The translations under genes and the position numbers were made by a program. Shown piece after piece: positions 23,419-32,124 of a stretch of 57,264 nucleotides of DNA (position 1 is its first letter; each line of letters opens with the position of its first letter). The notes beneath the pieces are model-generated. The model made no database searches, was not told where the DNA came from, and saw only the letters and a program-made list of their open reading frames with translations. Source of the stretch: an uncultured Pelagibacteraceae bacterium (GTDB lineage: Bacteria; Pseudomonadota; Alphaproteobacteria; Pelagibacterales; Pelagibacteraceae); the NCBI GenBank assembly GCA_902628815.1, contig CACOOK010000005.1, forward strand, positions 1 through 57,264. Direction: 5' to 3'.

Positions 23419-24660
23419 TTATGGTCTTATAACCCCTTTCCCTGAAACAACATATTTGTAAGAAGTTAGTTGATTTATTCCTACAGGACCTCTTGGAGGA
23501 AGTTTATTAGTAGATATTCCAATTTCACCACCAAATCCAAATTCCCCTCCATCAGCAAATTGCGTAGAAACATTATGCATTGCGATAGAACTATTGACTC
23601 CCTCTAAAAAAATTTTGGCCTTTTTAATGTTATTTGTAATTATGCTGTCGGTATGCATGGTTCCATATTTCAAAATATGGTTAACACCCTCATTAATATT
23701 CTTTACACATTTTATTGATATTATTGCATCTAGATATTCTGTTCTCCAATCTATTTCTTTCGCAAGTTTTAGTTTATTCTTAAATAATCTATTTATTTTA
23801 TTATCAACTCTTACTTCACAGCCAGTTTTTTCTAAGGCTTTAATTATTTCCACTGCATGAGATTTTAGAGCATTTTCCTCAATTAAAAGTGTTTCAACAG
23901 CCCCACATATTCCAGTTCTTCTCATTTTTGCATTTATTATGATTTTTTTGGCTGTGCTTAAGTTAGCGCTATTATCTAAATATATGTGACACAACCCTTC
24001 CAAATGACCAATTACATGAACGTTTGAAAATTTTTGAACTTTAGCAACTAAATTTTTTCCGCCTCTTGGAACAATCACATCAATGTAGTTACTCATTTTT
24101 GATAATAAATTGTCTACAATTTTTCTATCTGTTTTATCAATAAATTGAATACAATTTTTGTTAATATTGTTTTTTTTTAGTTGTTCTCTAAAGATATTAG
24201 CTAATAATTTATTTGAGTTAAGCGCCTCTGAGCCACCCCTTAGAATTGAACAATTTCTAGATTTTAAACTTAAGGCAGCAACATCCGCAGTTACATTTGG
24301 TCTACTTTCGTAAATAACACCAATAACTCCTATAGGAGTAGAGATTTTTTTTATTTTTAACTTATTAGGTCTTTGCCACTGTTCCAAGACTCTTCCAATT
24401 GGATCTTTAAATTTTGCTATCTCATTAATTGAATTTCTAATGCCTTCAATTCTTTTACCATTAAGAATAAGTCTATCTACTAGTTGCTTTCGTTTTACAT
24501 TTTTCACATCTTTAAGATTTTCTTTAATAATGAGATTTTTATTTTTGAAAATAGCTTTATTGTAATCCTCTAACACATTTCTTATTTTATTGTGATTAAC
24601 AGACTTTAAATCTTCAAAAGCTCTCCTAGCATTTTTACCTATTTTATATAAATACTGCAT
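23419..24660 (-). CDS. proA: Glutamate-5-semialdehyde dehydrogenase (gamma-glutamyl phosphate reductase)
   Basis: The second step of proline synthesis: NADPH-dependent reduction of gamma-glutamyl phosphate. The 413-residue aldehyde-dehydrogenase-fold protein shows PIGVIGVIYESRPNVTADVAALSLKSRN-like sequence, LRGGSEALNSN, the region before the catalytic cysteine RRTGICGAVETLLI, and EFGFGGEIGISTNKLPPRGPVG. It directly follows proB with no spacer, giving a proBA unit inside the rplU operon. Confidence 0.96.
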   Translation of the reverse strand: MQYLYKIGKNARRAFEDLKSVNHNKIRNVLEDYNKAIFKNKNLIIKENLKDVKNVKRKQLVDRLILNGKRIEGIRNSINEIAKFKDPIGRVLEQWQRPNKLKIKKISTPIGVIGVIYESRPNVTADVAALSLKSRNCSILRGGSEALNSNKLLANIFREQLKKNNINKNCIQFIDKTDRKIVDNLLSKMSNYIDVIVPRGGKNLVAKVQKFSNVHVIGHLEGLCHIYLDNSANLSTAKKIIINAKMRRTGICGAVETLLIEENALKSHAVEIIKALEKTGCEVRVDNKINRLFKNKLKLAKEIDWRTEYLDAIISIKCVKNINEGVNHILKYGTMHTDSIITNNIKKAKIFLEGVNSSIAMHNVSTQFADGGEFGFGGEIGISTNKLPPRGPVGINQLTSYKYVVSGKGVIRP

Positions 24661-25746
24661 TTATAATTTTACCATATCATCTTTATGGATAATCTCTGAT
24701 TTTCCTAGATATCCAAGAATTTTCTCTATTTCTTTGCTTTGTTTACCTTTAATTTTATCGATTTCAGAAGATTTAAATGACGATAAACCTCTAGCCAATT
24801 GATTTCCTTTATTATCGATTATTAAAACATTTTCACCTTTATCAAAAGTTCCTTTTACTCTTGTTATACCTGCAGCAAGCAAACTTTTACCATTTTGAAG
24901 TGCACTTGCAGCGCCTTTATCTATAAAAATTATCCCTGATGAACTTAAAGAACTTATAATCCATTTTTTTCTTGCATCTAAACTTGATATTTTTGGAATA
25001 AAATGAGTAAACATCTTTTTTTTAAACATTTTACTTAGAGGATGTTCTTTTTTACCATTAGCTAAAAACATATGACAACCAGAATTCATACAAATTTTTG
25101 CAGCATCTAATTTTGTCGATATACCACCAGATCCGTAATTATTTCTTTTCTTATCTACCAATGAATAAATTTTTTCATCAATTTTATTTACAGTTTTTAC
25201 AATTTTCTTAGATTTGTTATATAGACCGTCAACGTCTGATAAAATTATTAAAGTATCGGCACCTATTATTTGTGCTACTCTAGCAGCTAATCTATCATTA
25301 TCTCCATATTTAATTTCGGATGTAGCAGTTGTATCGTTCTCGTTCACGATTGGTATGGCATTCAGTTTAAAAAGATTATCAAAAGTATTTCTAATATTTA
25401 ACGCTCTTTTCCTTTGTTCAGTATCATCTGGACTGATTAATATTTGACCTGATTTTATCTTATATTTGTCAAATAATTTTTGAAATTCTCCGGCTAAATG
25501 AATTTGACCAACAGCAGCAATTGCCTGACTCATCTCTAATTTTATTTTCTTTTTTTTTATTTTTAAATATTTTTGCCCTAAGGCTATAGCTCCAGATGAA
25601 ACAATGACAAAGTTTTTTCCAAATCTATGATTTTTAATATCCTTAATTAAGGAAGATACCCACTTCTTTTTGAATTTTCCTCTACTATCAACCACTGTTG
25701 AAGAACCAAGTTTTATTATTATCTTTTTTGAATTATTAATTAGCAT
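24661..25746 (-). CDS. proB: Glutamate 5-kinase
   Basis: The first, usually feedback-controlled step of proline synthesis. The 361-residue protein has an amino-acid-kinase domain (IIKLGSSTVVD, VSSGAIALGQ, PIVNENDTTATSEIKYGDNDRLAARVA-like) and a C-terminal PUA domain from about residue 275 (GAASALQNGKSLLAAGITRVKG). Its first codons overlap the end of obgE by 11 nt. An obgE-proB-proA order is common in proteobacteria. Confidence 0.96.
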   Translation of the reverse strand: MLINNSKKIIIKLGSSTVVDSRGKFKKKWVSSLIKDIKNHRFGKNFVIVSSGAIALGQKYLKIKKKKIKLEMSQAIAAVGQIHLAGEFQKLFDKYKIKSGQILISPDDTEQRKRALNIRNTFDNLFKLNAIPIVNENDTTATSEIKYGDNDRLAARVAQIIGADTLIILSDVDGLYNKSKKIVKTVNKIDEKIYSLVDKKRNNYGSGGISTKLDAAKICMNSGCHMFLANGKKEHPLSKMFKKKMFTHFIPKISSLDARKKWIISSLSSSGIIFIDKGAASALQNGKSLLAAGITRVKGTFDKGENVLIIDNKGNQLARGLSSFKSSEIDKIKGKQSKEIEKILGYLGKSEIIHKDDMVKL

Positions 25747-26719
25747 ATTTTATTAAAATTTTTTTTATTTTCTCTAAATCTTTATTTGAAAATACTGAGA
25801 TGATTTCATAATTTCCTTTGATTTTTTTTTTAAATTGATTTAACTTCAATCTAATATCATCATTATCAAATAAATCAGATTTATTAAAAAAAATTATTTC
25901 CTTTTTTTCAATTAGTCTTTTATCATAAGAAGAAAGTTCTTTTATTATTTGTTTATAAGTTTGTACGAGATTTTCCTCACTTAAATCGATCAAATGTAAT
26001 AAAACTTTGCATCTCTCTATATGACGTAAAAACTTATCACCAAGTCCAGTTCCTTTATGAGCGCCTTCTACTAAACCAGGTATGTCAGCTAAAGTTACCT
26101 CTTTTCTGTCATAATAAGTAACTCCTAAATTAGGGCTTATAGTTGTAAAAGGATAGTCAGCTATCTTAGGCTTAGCTCTCGTAAGTGCAGCTAATAAACT
26201 TGACTTACCAGCATTAGGTTTTCCAATAATACCAATGTCTGCAATTACCTTCAATTGAAGCCATATCCAAAATTCTTCACCAAGTTTACCTGTAGTCTTT
26301 TTTTTTGGAGCTCTGTTTGTTGAGCTTTTAAACCTTACGTTTCCTAAACCTCCTTTTCCGCCAGATGCGATAAGATATTTTTCCTTATTCTTTGTGAAGT
26401 CATAGATTAAAGTATTATTGTCTTCCTCGTAAATTTGAGTTCCTACAGGAACTTTTAAAATTAGATCTTTGCCATTAGCGCCAGTCCTGTTCCTCTTACT
26501 GCCTGATTTACCATGTTGAGCTTTGAAGTGTTGGGCATATCTAAAATCAATTAAAGTATTAAGGTTTCTATCCGACTCAACTATGATAGATCCGCCACGT
26601 CCACCATCTCCGCCATCAGGTCCACCAAACTCAATGAACTTTTCTCTGCGAAAACTTGCTGAACCTGAACCTCCGTTACCGGCTTTAATATATATTTTTG
26701 CTTGATCTAAAAATTTCAT
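25736..26719 (-). CDS. obgE: GTPase Obg/CgtA
   Basis: A ribosome-associated GTPase needed for 50S assembly and growth control. The Obg glycine-rich fold fills the first ~155 residues (FIEFGGPDGGDGGRGGSI). The G domain has G1 GKPNAGKSSLL, G3 DIPGLVEGAHKGTGLG and G4 FNKSDLF. At 327 residues it ends soon after the G domain and lacks the variable C-terminal extension of longer family members. It lies 40 nt downstream of rpmA, in the classic rplU-rpmA-obgE order. Confidence 0.96.
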   Translation of the reverse strand: MKFLDQAKIYIKAGNGGSGSASFRREKFIEFGGPDGGDGGRGGSIIVESDRNLNTLIDFRYAQHFKAQHGKSGSKRNRTGANGKDLILKVPVGTQIYEEDNNTLIYDFTKNKEKYLIASGGKGGLGNVRFKSSTNRAPKKKTTGKLGEEFWIWLQLKVIADIGIIGKPNAGKSSLLAALTRAKPKIADYPFTTISPNLGVTYYDRKEVTLADIPGLVEGAHKGTGLGDKFLRHIERCKVLLHLIDLSEENLVQTYKQIIKELSSYDKRLIEKKEIIFFNKSDLFDNDDIRLKLNQFKKKIKGNYEIISVFSNKDLEKIKKILIKYAN

Positions 26720-26759
26720 TATAGGTACAATATAAATAACTTTACTTATTTATATAGAT

Positions 26760-27014
26760 TTAATTGGGAATTACAGAAACAAAAGTTCTGTTTAATTTAG
26801 ATTTTTTAAATTTAACTTTGCCCTTAATTAAAGAAAAGATAGAATGATCTTTACCCATACCTACGTTATCTCCAGGATGGATTTTGGTACCTCTTTGCCT
26901 AACAATTATGTTTCCAGGTATAACTAATTGATCACCGTATCTTTTAACTCCAAGACGCCTGCCTTTACTATCTCGACCGTTCTTCGATGATCCACCTGCT
27001 TTTTTCGTTGCCAT
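26760..27014 (-). CDS. rpmA: 50S ribosomal protein L27
   Basis: The 84-residue L27 reaches toward the peptidyl-transferase centre with its N-terminus. The conserved start [20 protein letters not shown] and the motifs [18 protein letters not shown] and [16 protein letters not shown] identify it. There is no N-terminal prepeptide, unlike in Firmicutes. It follows rplU by 8 nt and precedes obgE by 40 nt. Confidence 0.98.
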   Translation of the reverse strand: MATKKAGGSSKNGRDSKGRRLGVKRYGDQLVIPGNIIVRQRGTKIHPGDNVGMGKDHSIFSLIKGKVKFKKSKLNRTFVSVIPN

Positions 27015-27022
27015 TTAATTTC

Positions 27023-27433
27023 CTACTTTTTTTCCTCTTTTTTTAAATTTTTATTTTCTTTTTTTTTAACAGATATCTTTTTTTCAGCGATTTTAGCTTC
27101 ATCTAAAACCTTACCTCCCTTAGACAAAATTTTGGTAATCTGTATCTTTGAGTGACGCTGTCTATGACCATTCTTTTTTCTTGAATGTTTTCGTCTTCTT
27201 TTATGAAAAACTAAAATTGTTCTATCTTTTACATTGTCTAATAATTTAGCTTCTACAGTCGCACCCTCTATGCTAGGATTTCCGATCTCCGTATTCTTAC
27301 TGTCGCTTAATAATAAAACATTTTTAAATTTAATAGTTTCACCTACCTTAGCGTTCAGTTTTTCTACTTCCAAAATCTTACTTGCGGATACTTTGTATTG
27401 TTTTCCACCTGTTTCAATTATTGCAAATGACAT
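27023..27433 (-). CDS. rplU: 50S ribosomal protein L21 with Lys-rich tail
   Basis: Ribosomal protein L21, recognisable by FAIIETGGKQYKVS at the start and VFHKRRRKHSRKKNGHRQRHSKIQI in the C-terminal half. The ATG at 27433 is chosen over an in-frame TTG at 27463 because L21 normally begins directly before this motif, and because the predicted promoter would place the mRNA start just upstream of, or inside, the longer form. The protein has 136 residues, about 30 more than E. coli L21. The extra part is a Lys/Glu-rich tail (KKISVKKKENKNLKKEEKK). It heads the nine-gene minus-strand operon. Confidence 0.96.
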   Translation of the reverse strand: MSFAIIETGGKQYKVSASKILEVEKLNAKVGETIKFKNVLLLSDSKNTEIGNPSIEGATVEAKLLDNVKDRTILVFHKRRRKHSRKKNGHRQRHSKIQITKILSKGGKVLDEAKIAEKKISVKKKENKNLKKEEKK

Positions 27434-27461
27434 AAAATTTTTTACTCTTATTTTTTCACGC

Positions 27462-27489
27462 AATATAGCCTTACGCGCTAGTAAGTCAA
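27462..27489 (-). promoter_or_regulatory. Predicted sigma-70 promoter of the rplU operon
   Basis: On the minus strand TTGACT (27484-27489) is followed after 16 nt by TATATT (27462-27467). Both hexamers are one base from consensus. Transcription would start near 27455, giving a leader of about 20 nt before the rplU ATG at 27433. The promoter sits in the only real gap between gloB and rplU. Confidence 0.65.
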
Positions 27490-27500
27490 GATCATTGAGA

Positions 27501-28259
27501 CTAAAAAGAGTCCTTTAAATCTCGTAATTTTGAAAAAACTTCATCTTCAGAGGAAGAACTTAATTTTAAAGCACTCTTAATAGCTGGATCATCACACCTC
27601 AAAAAAATATTTGTTTTGATTTCGTCTTCAATAGAAGTAGGTATGGTCGGTACTCTTTTATTTAATTTTTTTTCAATTTCTCTCATCTTTTTTTTTAGGA
27701 AAACATTGTTCGTGTCATATGTTAAACAAAATTTTAAATTTGACTTTGTATATTCATGACCACAGTAAACTTTTGTTTCTGGTGGAAGATCTTTAATTTT
27801 TTTTAAAGATCTATACATTTCTTTTTTAGTACCTTCAAATACTCTACCACATCCTAATGAAAATAAAGTATCACCAGTAAAAATAATTTTCTCCTTGTTA
27901 AAAAAGAAAGCAATGTGACCTTTAGTATGGCCAGGTACAAAAATTATTTTAAATTCTAAATTTCCAATTTTGTGTTTTTGGTTTTCTTTTAGCAAAACAT
28001 CTATGCCTGGAATTCGATCTTTATCTAATTCAAAACCTAAAATTTTAGAGTTATATTTTTTTTTTAGTTTTAAATTGCCATCTACATGATCCGCATGATG
28101 ATGAGTATTCAAAATAAAATCTAATTTTTTATATTTTTGAATTATTTTATCACATGCATTAAATTCTGAAGGGTCAATAATAGATACAATATTGGTTTCT
28201 TTGTCGTGTATTAAGTAACTATAATTGTCACTTAAGCATGGAATAATCTCTATTTTCAT
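27501..28259 (-). CDS. gloB: Hydroxyacylglutathione hydrolase (glyoxalase II)
   Basis: A 252-residue metallo-beta-lactamase-fold hydrolase that splits S-lactoylglutathione to lactate and glutathione. The binuclear metal motif is NTHHHADHVDGN. Further ligands appear in VPGHTKGH, FTGDTLFSLGCGR and CGHEYTKSN. The C-terminal FLRCDDP is typical of glyoxalase II rather than other family members. It abuts metW (1-nt gap), so it is probably read from the SAM-controlled metX transcript. The link between methionine synthesis and methylglyoxal detoxification may be only positional. Confidence 0.92.
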   Translation of the reverse strand: MKIEIIPCLSDNYSYLIHDKETNIVSIIDPSEFNACDKIIQKYKKLDFILNTHHHADHVDGNLKLKKKYNSKILGFELDKDRIPGIDVLLKENQKHKIGNLEFKIIFVPGHTKGHIAFFFNKEKIIFTGDTLFSLGCGRVFEGTKKEMYRSLKKIKDLPPETKVYCGHEYTKSNLKFCLTYDTNNVFLKKKMREIEKKLNKRVPTIPTSIEDEIKTNIFLRCDDPAIKSALKLSSSSEDEVFSKLRDLKDSF

Positions 28260-28260
28260 C

Positions 28261-28854
28261 TTATCCTATTAAAAAAATACCTACTTTTGAAAAAAGATTT
28301 TTGATTTCTAAATTATTTTTTCTTATTAATGAAGTTTTATTTTCATTAACACCAACAACTTTTTTTATATTAATATTTTTTTCATCGCAAAAATTAAAAA
28401 GATCTTTAATAGTGCACATGTGTAAATTAGGAGTGTTATACCATGTGTTTGGTAATGTTTTTGTTACTGGCATTACTCCAAAAAATAGAAGTTTAGTTCT
28501 CACTTTCCAATAACCAAAATTTGGAATAGAAACTATTACTGATTTTCCAATTCTTATTAGGTCCTGTAAAACTTTCTCTGGTTCATAAAAAGCTTGTAAA
28601 GTCTGACTAAGAATTACAAAGTCAAAAGATTGATCTGGAAATTGATGCAGCTCTGTTTCCGCATTACCTTGTATTACTGGCAATCCTTTACGAATACATT
28701 CTTGAACATTGTCTTGATTAAGTTCTAATCCACGTACTTCTATATTTTTTTCTTTTTTTAAAAGATTCATTAGTGAACCATCACCACACCCTACGTCAAG
28801 AACTCTTATGTTTTTGGGTAATAAATCTGCAATTACTTTAAATTCTTTTTTCAT
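28261..28854 (-). CDS. metW: Methionine biosynthesis protein MetW
   Basis: A 197-residue methyltransferase-fold protein of the MetW family, which accompanies MetX and is needed for full homoserine acylation activity in several proteobacteria. The N-terminus KKEFKVIADLLPKNIRVLDVGCGDGSLM and the segments VIQGNAETELHQFPDQSFDFVILSQTLQ-like and PNFGYWKVR are characteristic. The ATG at 28854 gives the usual MetW N-terminus; an in-frame ATG at 28869 would add five residues. Either start overlaps the metX end (by 17 or 32 nt), so translation is likely coupled. Confidence 0.93.
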   Translation of the reverse strand: MKKEFKVIADLLPKNIRVLDVGCGDGSLMNLLKKEKNIEVRGLELNQDNVQECIRKGLPVIQGNAETELHQFPDQSFDFVILSQTLQAFYEPEKVLQDLIRIGKSVIVSIPNFGYWKVRTKLLFFGVMPVTKTLPNTWYNTPNLHMCTIKDLFNFCDEKNINIKKVVGVNENKTSLIRKNNLEIKNLFSKVGIFLIG

Positions 28855-29977
28855 TTTTAAATTTTTCATACATTGAGTCTATAAAACCCTTTAATGTTTT
28901 TAAAAACTCAGGTTCATCTAGTAAAAAAGAGTCATGTCCTTTGTCTGTAATTATTTCTGAATATGAAACGTCTGCTCCAGAAGCATTTAAAGCTATTACT
29001 ATATCTTTGTTATCTTTTGTTGTATAAAGCCAATCGGAGGAAAAAGATATAATTAAAAATTTTGTTTTTTGATTTTTAAAAGCTTCTACTAAACCACCTT
29101 TAAATTGTTTCGATAGATCAAAATAATCCATAGCTCTTGTTATGTATAGCACAGAGTTTGCATCAAACCTTTCAACAAAAGCGTAACCTTGATGTCTCAA
29201 ATAACTCTCAACTTGAAAATCAGCATCGAAACTGAATTCGTAATCTGCTTTTTCCTGTAATTTTCTTCCAAATTTTTCCTGCATACCTTTTTCTGATAAG
29301 TAACTAATGTGCCCAACCATTCTTGCAACAGCTAAACCATTTTTTGGTTGAACATTTTTTAAAACATATTGTCCATTATCCCATAAAGGATCGGCCATAA
29401 TAGCTTGGCGTGCTAATTCATTAAGAGCAATATTTTGAGCACTGTGACTGGAGCTGCAAGCAATTGGTACAGCAGAAAAAGCTTTATCTGGAAATGTTGC
29501 GCAAAATTGCAATAGTTGCATACCACCCATTGACCCACCAGTCGCACATAAAAGTTTTCTGATACCAAGATGTTCTAGGAGTGACTCTTGAGCGCGCACC
29601 ATATCTTTAATCGTTATTACTGGAAAATCTAATCCGTAAGGTTTTTTATTATTTGGATTAACATCTCTTGGTCCAAATGAACCCATACAACCTCCAATAA
29701 CATTGGCACAAATAACAAAATATTTATTTGTATCAATTGCTTTTCCAGGACCAACGGCTGTTACCCACCAACCTTCTTTTTTAGTAATTGGGTTAGTACC
29801 GGTAACAAATTGGTCGCCTGTAAGTGCATGAAATACTAAAATTGCATTATCTTTATTTTCATTCAATTTTCCATAAGTCTCATATGCAAGAGGAAAATCA
29901 CTAATAGTTTTACCGCAATCTAATTTTAACGGTTTAGAAACATTCAGTCTCTTAATATTTTCAAGTTTTATATCCAT
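28838..29977 (-). CDS. metX: Homoserine O-acetyltransferase
   Basis: An alpha/beta-hydrolase-fold enzyme that acylates homoserine, the committed step to methionine. Motifs seen are PLAYETYGKLNENKDNAILVFHALTGD, the nucleophile region ATGGSMGGMQLLQF, and the C-terminal catalytic histidine in DKGHDSFLLDEPEF. The ATG at 29977 gives MDIKLENIKRLNV, a normal family N-terminus. An in-frame ATG at 30007 would add ten residues encoded by the terminator hairpin itself. The ATG at 29977 has no Shine-Dalgarno close by, so the true start is uncertain. The gene is under a SAM-II riboswitch. Confidence 0.95.
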   Translation of the reverse strand: MDIKLENIKRLNVSKPLKLDCGKTISDFPLAYETYGKLNENKDNAILVFHALTGDQFVTGTNPITKKEGWWVTAVGPGKAIDTNKYFVICANVIGGCMGSFGPRDVNPNNKKPYGLDFPVITIKDMVRAQESLLEHLGIRKLLCATGGSMGGMQLLQFCATFPDKAFSAVPIACSSSHSAQNIALNELARQAIMADPLWDNGQYVLKNVQPKNGLAVARMVGHISYLSEKGMQEKFGRKLQEKADYEFSFDADFQVESYLRHQGYAFVERFDANSVLYITRAMDYFDLSKQFKGGLVEAFKNQKTKFLIISFSSDWLYTTKDNKDIVIALNASGADVSYSEIITDKGHDSFLLDEPEFLKTLKGFIDSMYEKFKNEKRI

Positions 29978-29979
29978 CC

Positions 29980-30005
29980 AAAAAAAAAGCCCAGCTAAAC
30001 TGGGC
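29980..30005 (-). terminator. Intrinsic terminator in the metX leader (riboswitch expression platform)
   Basis: On the minus strand GCCCAG-TTTAG-CTGGGC (30005 down to 29989) forms a 6-bp GC-rich stem with a 5-nt loop. Nine T residues (29988-29980) follow. It lies between the SAM-II aptamer and the metX ATG at 29977, so it can act only as a regulated terminator. The 3' end of the aptamer (AGCTAAA, 30020-30014) is complementary to TTTAGCT (29999-29993) in the hairpin, which suggests a competing antiterminator. Confidence 0.8.
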
Positions 30006-30007
30006 AT

Positions 30008-30060
30008 CCCCTTTTTAGCTACATTTATAATGCGCTTGCAATATGGTTAAATCAGCGCGA
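30008..30060 (-). promoter_or_regulatory. SAM-II riboswitch aptamer upstream of metX
   Basis: The minus strand from 30060 to 30008 carries the SAM-II core almost base for base: TCGCGCTGATTTAACC, then ATTGCAAGCGCA, then ATAAATGTAGCTAAAAAGGG. P1 is the GCGCT/AGCGC stem, and the 3' tail forms the pseudoknot that binds S-adenosylmethionine. The match to the marine metagenomic SAM-II sequence used in structural work is from memory and is very close. It should switch the metX-metW-gloB transcript off when SAM is plentiful. Confidence 0.95.
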
Positions 30061-30064
30061 TTAG

Positions 30065-30083
30065 TGTTTACTAGATCAACACA
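30065..30083 (-). promoter_or_regulatory. Predicted -35 element region of the metX promoter
   Basis: A perfect TTGACA lies at 30078-30083 on the minus strand. A weak -10 (TAAACA) whose 17-nt spacing would place it immediately before the aptamer is difficult to fix exactly; bases 30065-30070 and the adjacent upstream bases are the likely region. Transcription would then begin at about the first aptamer base (30060), as expected for a compact riboswitch leader. Confidence 0.45.
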
Positions 30084-30152
30084 AACTTGTCAATTTTATA
30101 TAGGATAAAGACATATAGAAAAACTCTAAAAATTTAGATATTACTTTAAAAA

Positions 30153-31235
30153 ATGAGACTTCCTAAACCAAATAAAATCATATCTGAAAAATATGTTGCA
30201 GGTCTAAGCCTGTTTAAGGGAAAACGGTCAAAAATAAAACTTTCTGCTAATGAGTCTGCTTTAGGACCAAGTCCAAAGGCAATAAAAGAATATTTGAAAG
30301 TTTCAAAAAATTTTAAAAGGTACCCTGACTCTGATGGAACTTTTCTTAGAAAAATTTTATCTAAAAAATTCAAACTAGATCCAGAAAGAATAATTTTAGG
30401 TTCGGGATCTGATCAAATTTTTGAATTAATATGTAAAGCATTTTTGAAAAAAGGAGATGAAGTAATAGTACCAGAATTTAGTTTCATTATTTATAGGATT
30501 TACAGTAAAATGTGTGGTGCTAAAATTGTTTATTCTAAAGAGAGTAACTTTACTGTTTCAATCGAAAATATTTTAAAAAAAGTTACAAGTAAAACTAAAA
30601 TTGTTTTTTTGGCAAATCCAAATAATCCAACTGGTACATTCATTACAAAAAAACAGATTGTAACATTGAGAAAAAAATTAAGAAGTAATATTCTCTTGGT
30701 AGTAGACGATGCATATTACGAATATGTAAAAATAAAGGGTTACTCGCCGGGGCTTGAATTGTTTAAAAATTATAAAAATGTTGTCATGACGAGAACATTT
30801 TCAAAAATTTACGGATTAGCTGGTTTGAGAATTGGTTGGGGATATTCATCTAAAAATATAATAAGTGCCCTTAGTAAAATCAAACCTCCATTCAATGTTG
30901 GACGTCCGGCTCTATTTGCAGCATCCGCAGCAGTTCGGGATACTGTTTGGCTTAATAAAGAAATAAAACATGTAAATAAGTGGAATAAAATATTTTTTAA
31001 AGAATTTGACAAAATGAGAATAAATACAAATAAGACTTACGCAAATTTTGTACTTTTGAATTTTGATAGTGTAAAGATTAATTCAAAAAAAGTTTTTAAT
31101 TCTTTAGCCAATTCAGGAATACTAGTAAGAAGAATGGATCCATATGGAATAAAAAATTCGCTAAGAGTGACAATTGGTAAAAATGACGAAAATAAAAAAT
31201 TTATTTCTAAGATGAAGGATATTTTTGATGTTTAA
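30153..31235 (+). CDS. hisC: Histidinol-phosphate / aromatic amino acid aminotransferase
   Basis: A 360-residue PLP-dependent class I/II aminotransferase of the HisC type. It shows KLSANESALGPSPKA, the cofactor-phosphate contact GSGSDQIFEL, FLANPNNPTGTFI, DDAYYEY, and the PLP lysine in TRTFSKIYGLAGLRIGW. The next gene is a prephenate dehydrogenase overlapping its end by 8 nt, so it may act on prephenate or aromatic 2-oxo acids as well as in histidine synthesis. It is divergent from the riboswitch-controlled metX. The ATG at 30153 is the first good start. Confidence 0.88.
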   Translation: MRLPKPNKIISEKYVAGLSLFKGKRSKIKLSANESALGPSPKAIKEYLKVSKNFKRYPDSDGTFLRKILSKKFKLDPERIILGSGSDQIFELICKAFLKKGDEVIVPEFSFIIYRIYSKMCGAKIVYSKESNFTVSIENILKKVTSKTKIVFLANPNNPTGTFITKKQIVTLRKKLRSNILLVVDDAYYEYVKIKGYSPGLELFKNYKNVVMTRTFSKIYGLAGLRIGWGYSSKNIISALSKIKPPFNVGRPALFAASAAVRDTVWLNKEIKHVNKWNKIFFKEFDKMRINTNKTYANFVLLNFDSVKINSKKVFNSLANSGILVRRMDPYGIKNSLRVTIGKNDENKKFISKMKDIFDV

Positions 31236-32124
31236 CACAATCACAGTGATTGGCTGTGGTTTGATCGGCTCATCTCTTTTAAGAGCTATCGATAATAACA
31301 AATTAGCCAATCAGATTAAAATTTTTGATAAATCAAAGTCAGTAAGAGCGTACTTATCTAAAAACTTTTCAATTAAAGTCTGTGATAACATCTCTGACTC
31401 AGTAAAAAACGCTGATTTAGTAATTATATCAACTCCATTAAGCAGCTACAAAGAGGTTTTGGACTCAATAAAATCTAATTTAAAAAAAGACATGATATTA
31501 ACAGACACTGGTTCGGTTAAAAAACCAATTAATGAAAAAGTTTTAAATTTAAAACTAAAAGACGTTAATTGGATATCATCACACCCCATTGCAGGAACAG
31601 AACATAGTGGTCCAGAACATGGATTTGCAGAACTATTCAAAGATAGATGGAGCATAATATCTTGTGATAAAAATATTCCTAAAGATAAAATTGAGAAACT
31701 AAAAAATTTTTGGATTAAATTAGGCAGCAAAGTAAAAGAGATGACTTTTGAAGATCATGATTATGTTTTATCTCTGACAAGTCACTTACCGCATGCTATT
31801 GCTTACAGTATTGTTAGAACTTCTGTAAGTAGTGAGGTTAAATTTAAAAAGGATGTAATCCAGTACAGCGCTGGCGGATTAAGAGATTTTACGAGGATCG
31901 CTGCTTCAGACCCTTTGATGTGGAAGGATATTTTTATCGATAACAGTGAAAATATTTTAAAGGTTTTAGATAACTATTCTAAAAATCTAGACGAAATTAA
32001 AAATGCAATTAGTAACAAAGATAGTAAAAAGCTACTTGAAATATTTTCATCAACCAAAAAAGTGAGAAAAGAAATCATCGAAGCGGGTCAGGATACAGAA
32101 AAACCAGACTTTGGTAGAAAATAG
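31228..32124 (+). CDS. tyrA: Prephenate (or arogenate) dehydrogenase
   Basis: Oxidative decarboxylation of prephenate toward tyrosine. The N-terminal Rossmann motif is ITVIGCGLIGSSLLRA. The family region DTGSVKKPI, ISSHPIAGTEHSGPEHGFAELF and the LTSHLPHAIAYS segment identify the TyrA family. The ATG at 31228 overlaps the hisC stop; an in-frame TTG lies 3 nt earlier. The 298-residue protein has no chorismate mutase or ACT domain. It converges on plsC with no gap. Confidence 0.92.
   Translation: MFNTITVIGCGLIGSSLLRAIDNNKLANQIKIFDKSKSVRAYLSKNFSIKVCDNISDSVKNADLVIISTPLSSYKEVLDSIKSNLKKDMILTDTGSVKKPINEKVLNLKLKDVNWISSHPIAGTEHSGPEHGFAELFKDRWSIISCDKNIPKDKIEKLKNFWIKLGSKVKEMTFEDHDYVLSLTSHLPHAIAYSIVRTSVSSEVKFKKDVIQYSAGGLRDFTRIAASDPLMWKDIFIDNSENILKVLDNYSKNLDEIKNAISNKDSKKLLEIFSSTKKVRKEIIEAGQDTEKPDFGRK

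Noticed and set aside
27434-27463. Longer L21 starting at TTG 27463
   Set aside because: The extra ten residues are not part of L21, and the promoter at 27462-27489 would put the transcript start downstream of that TTG.
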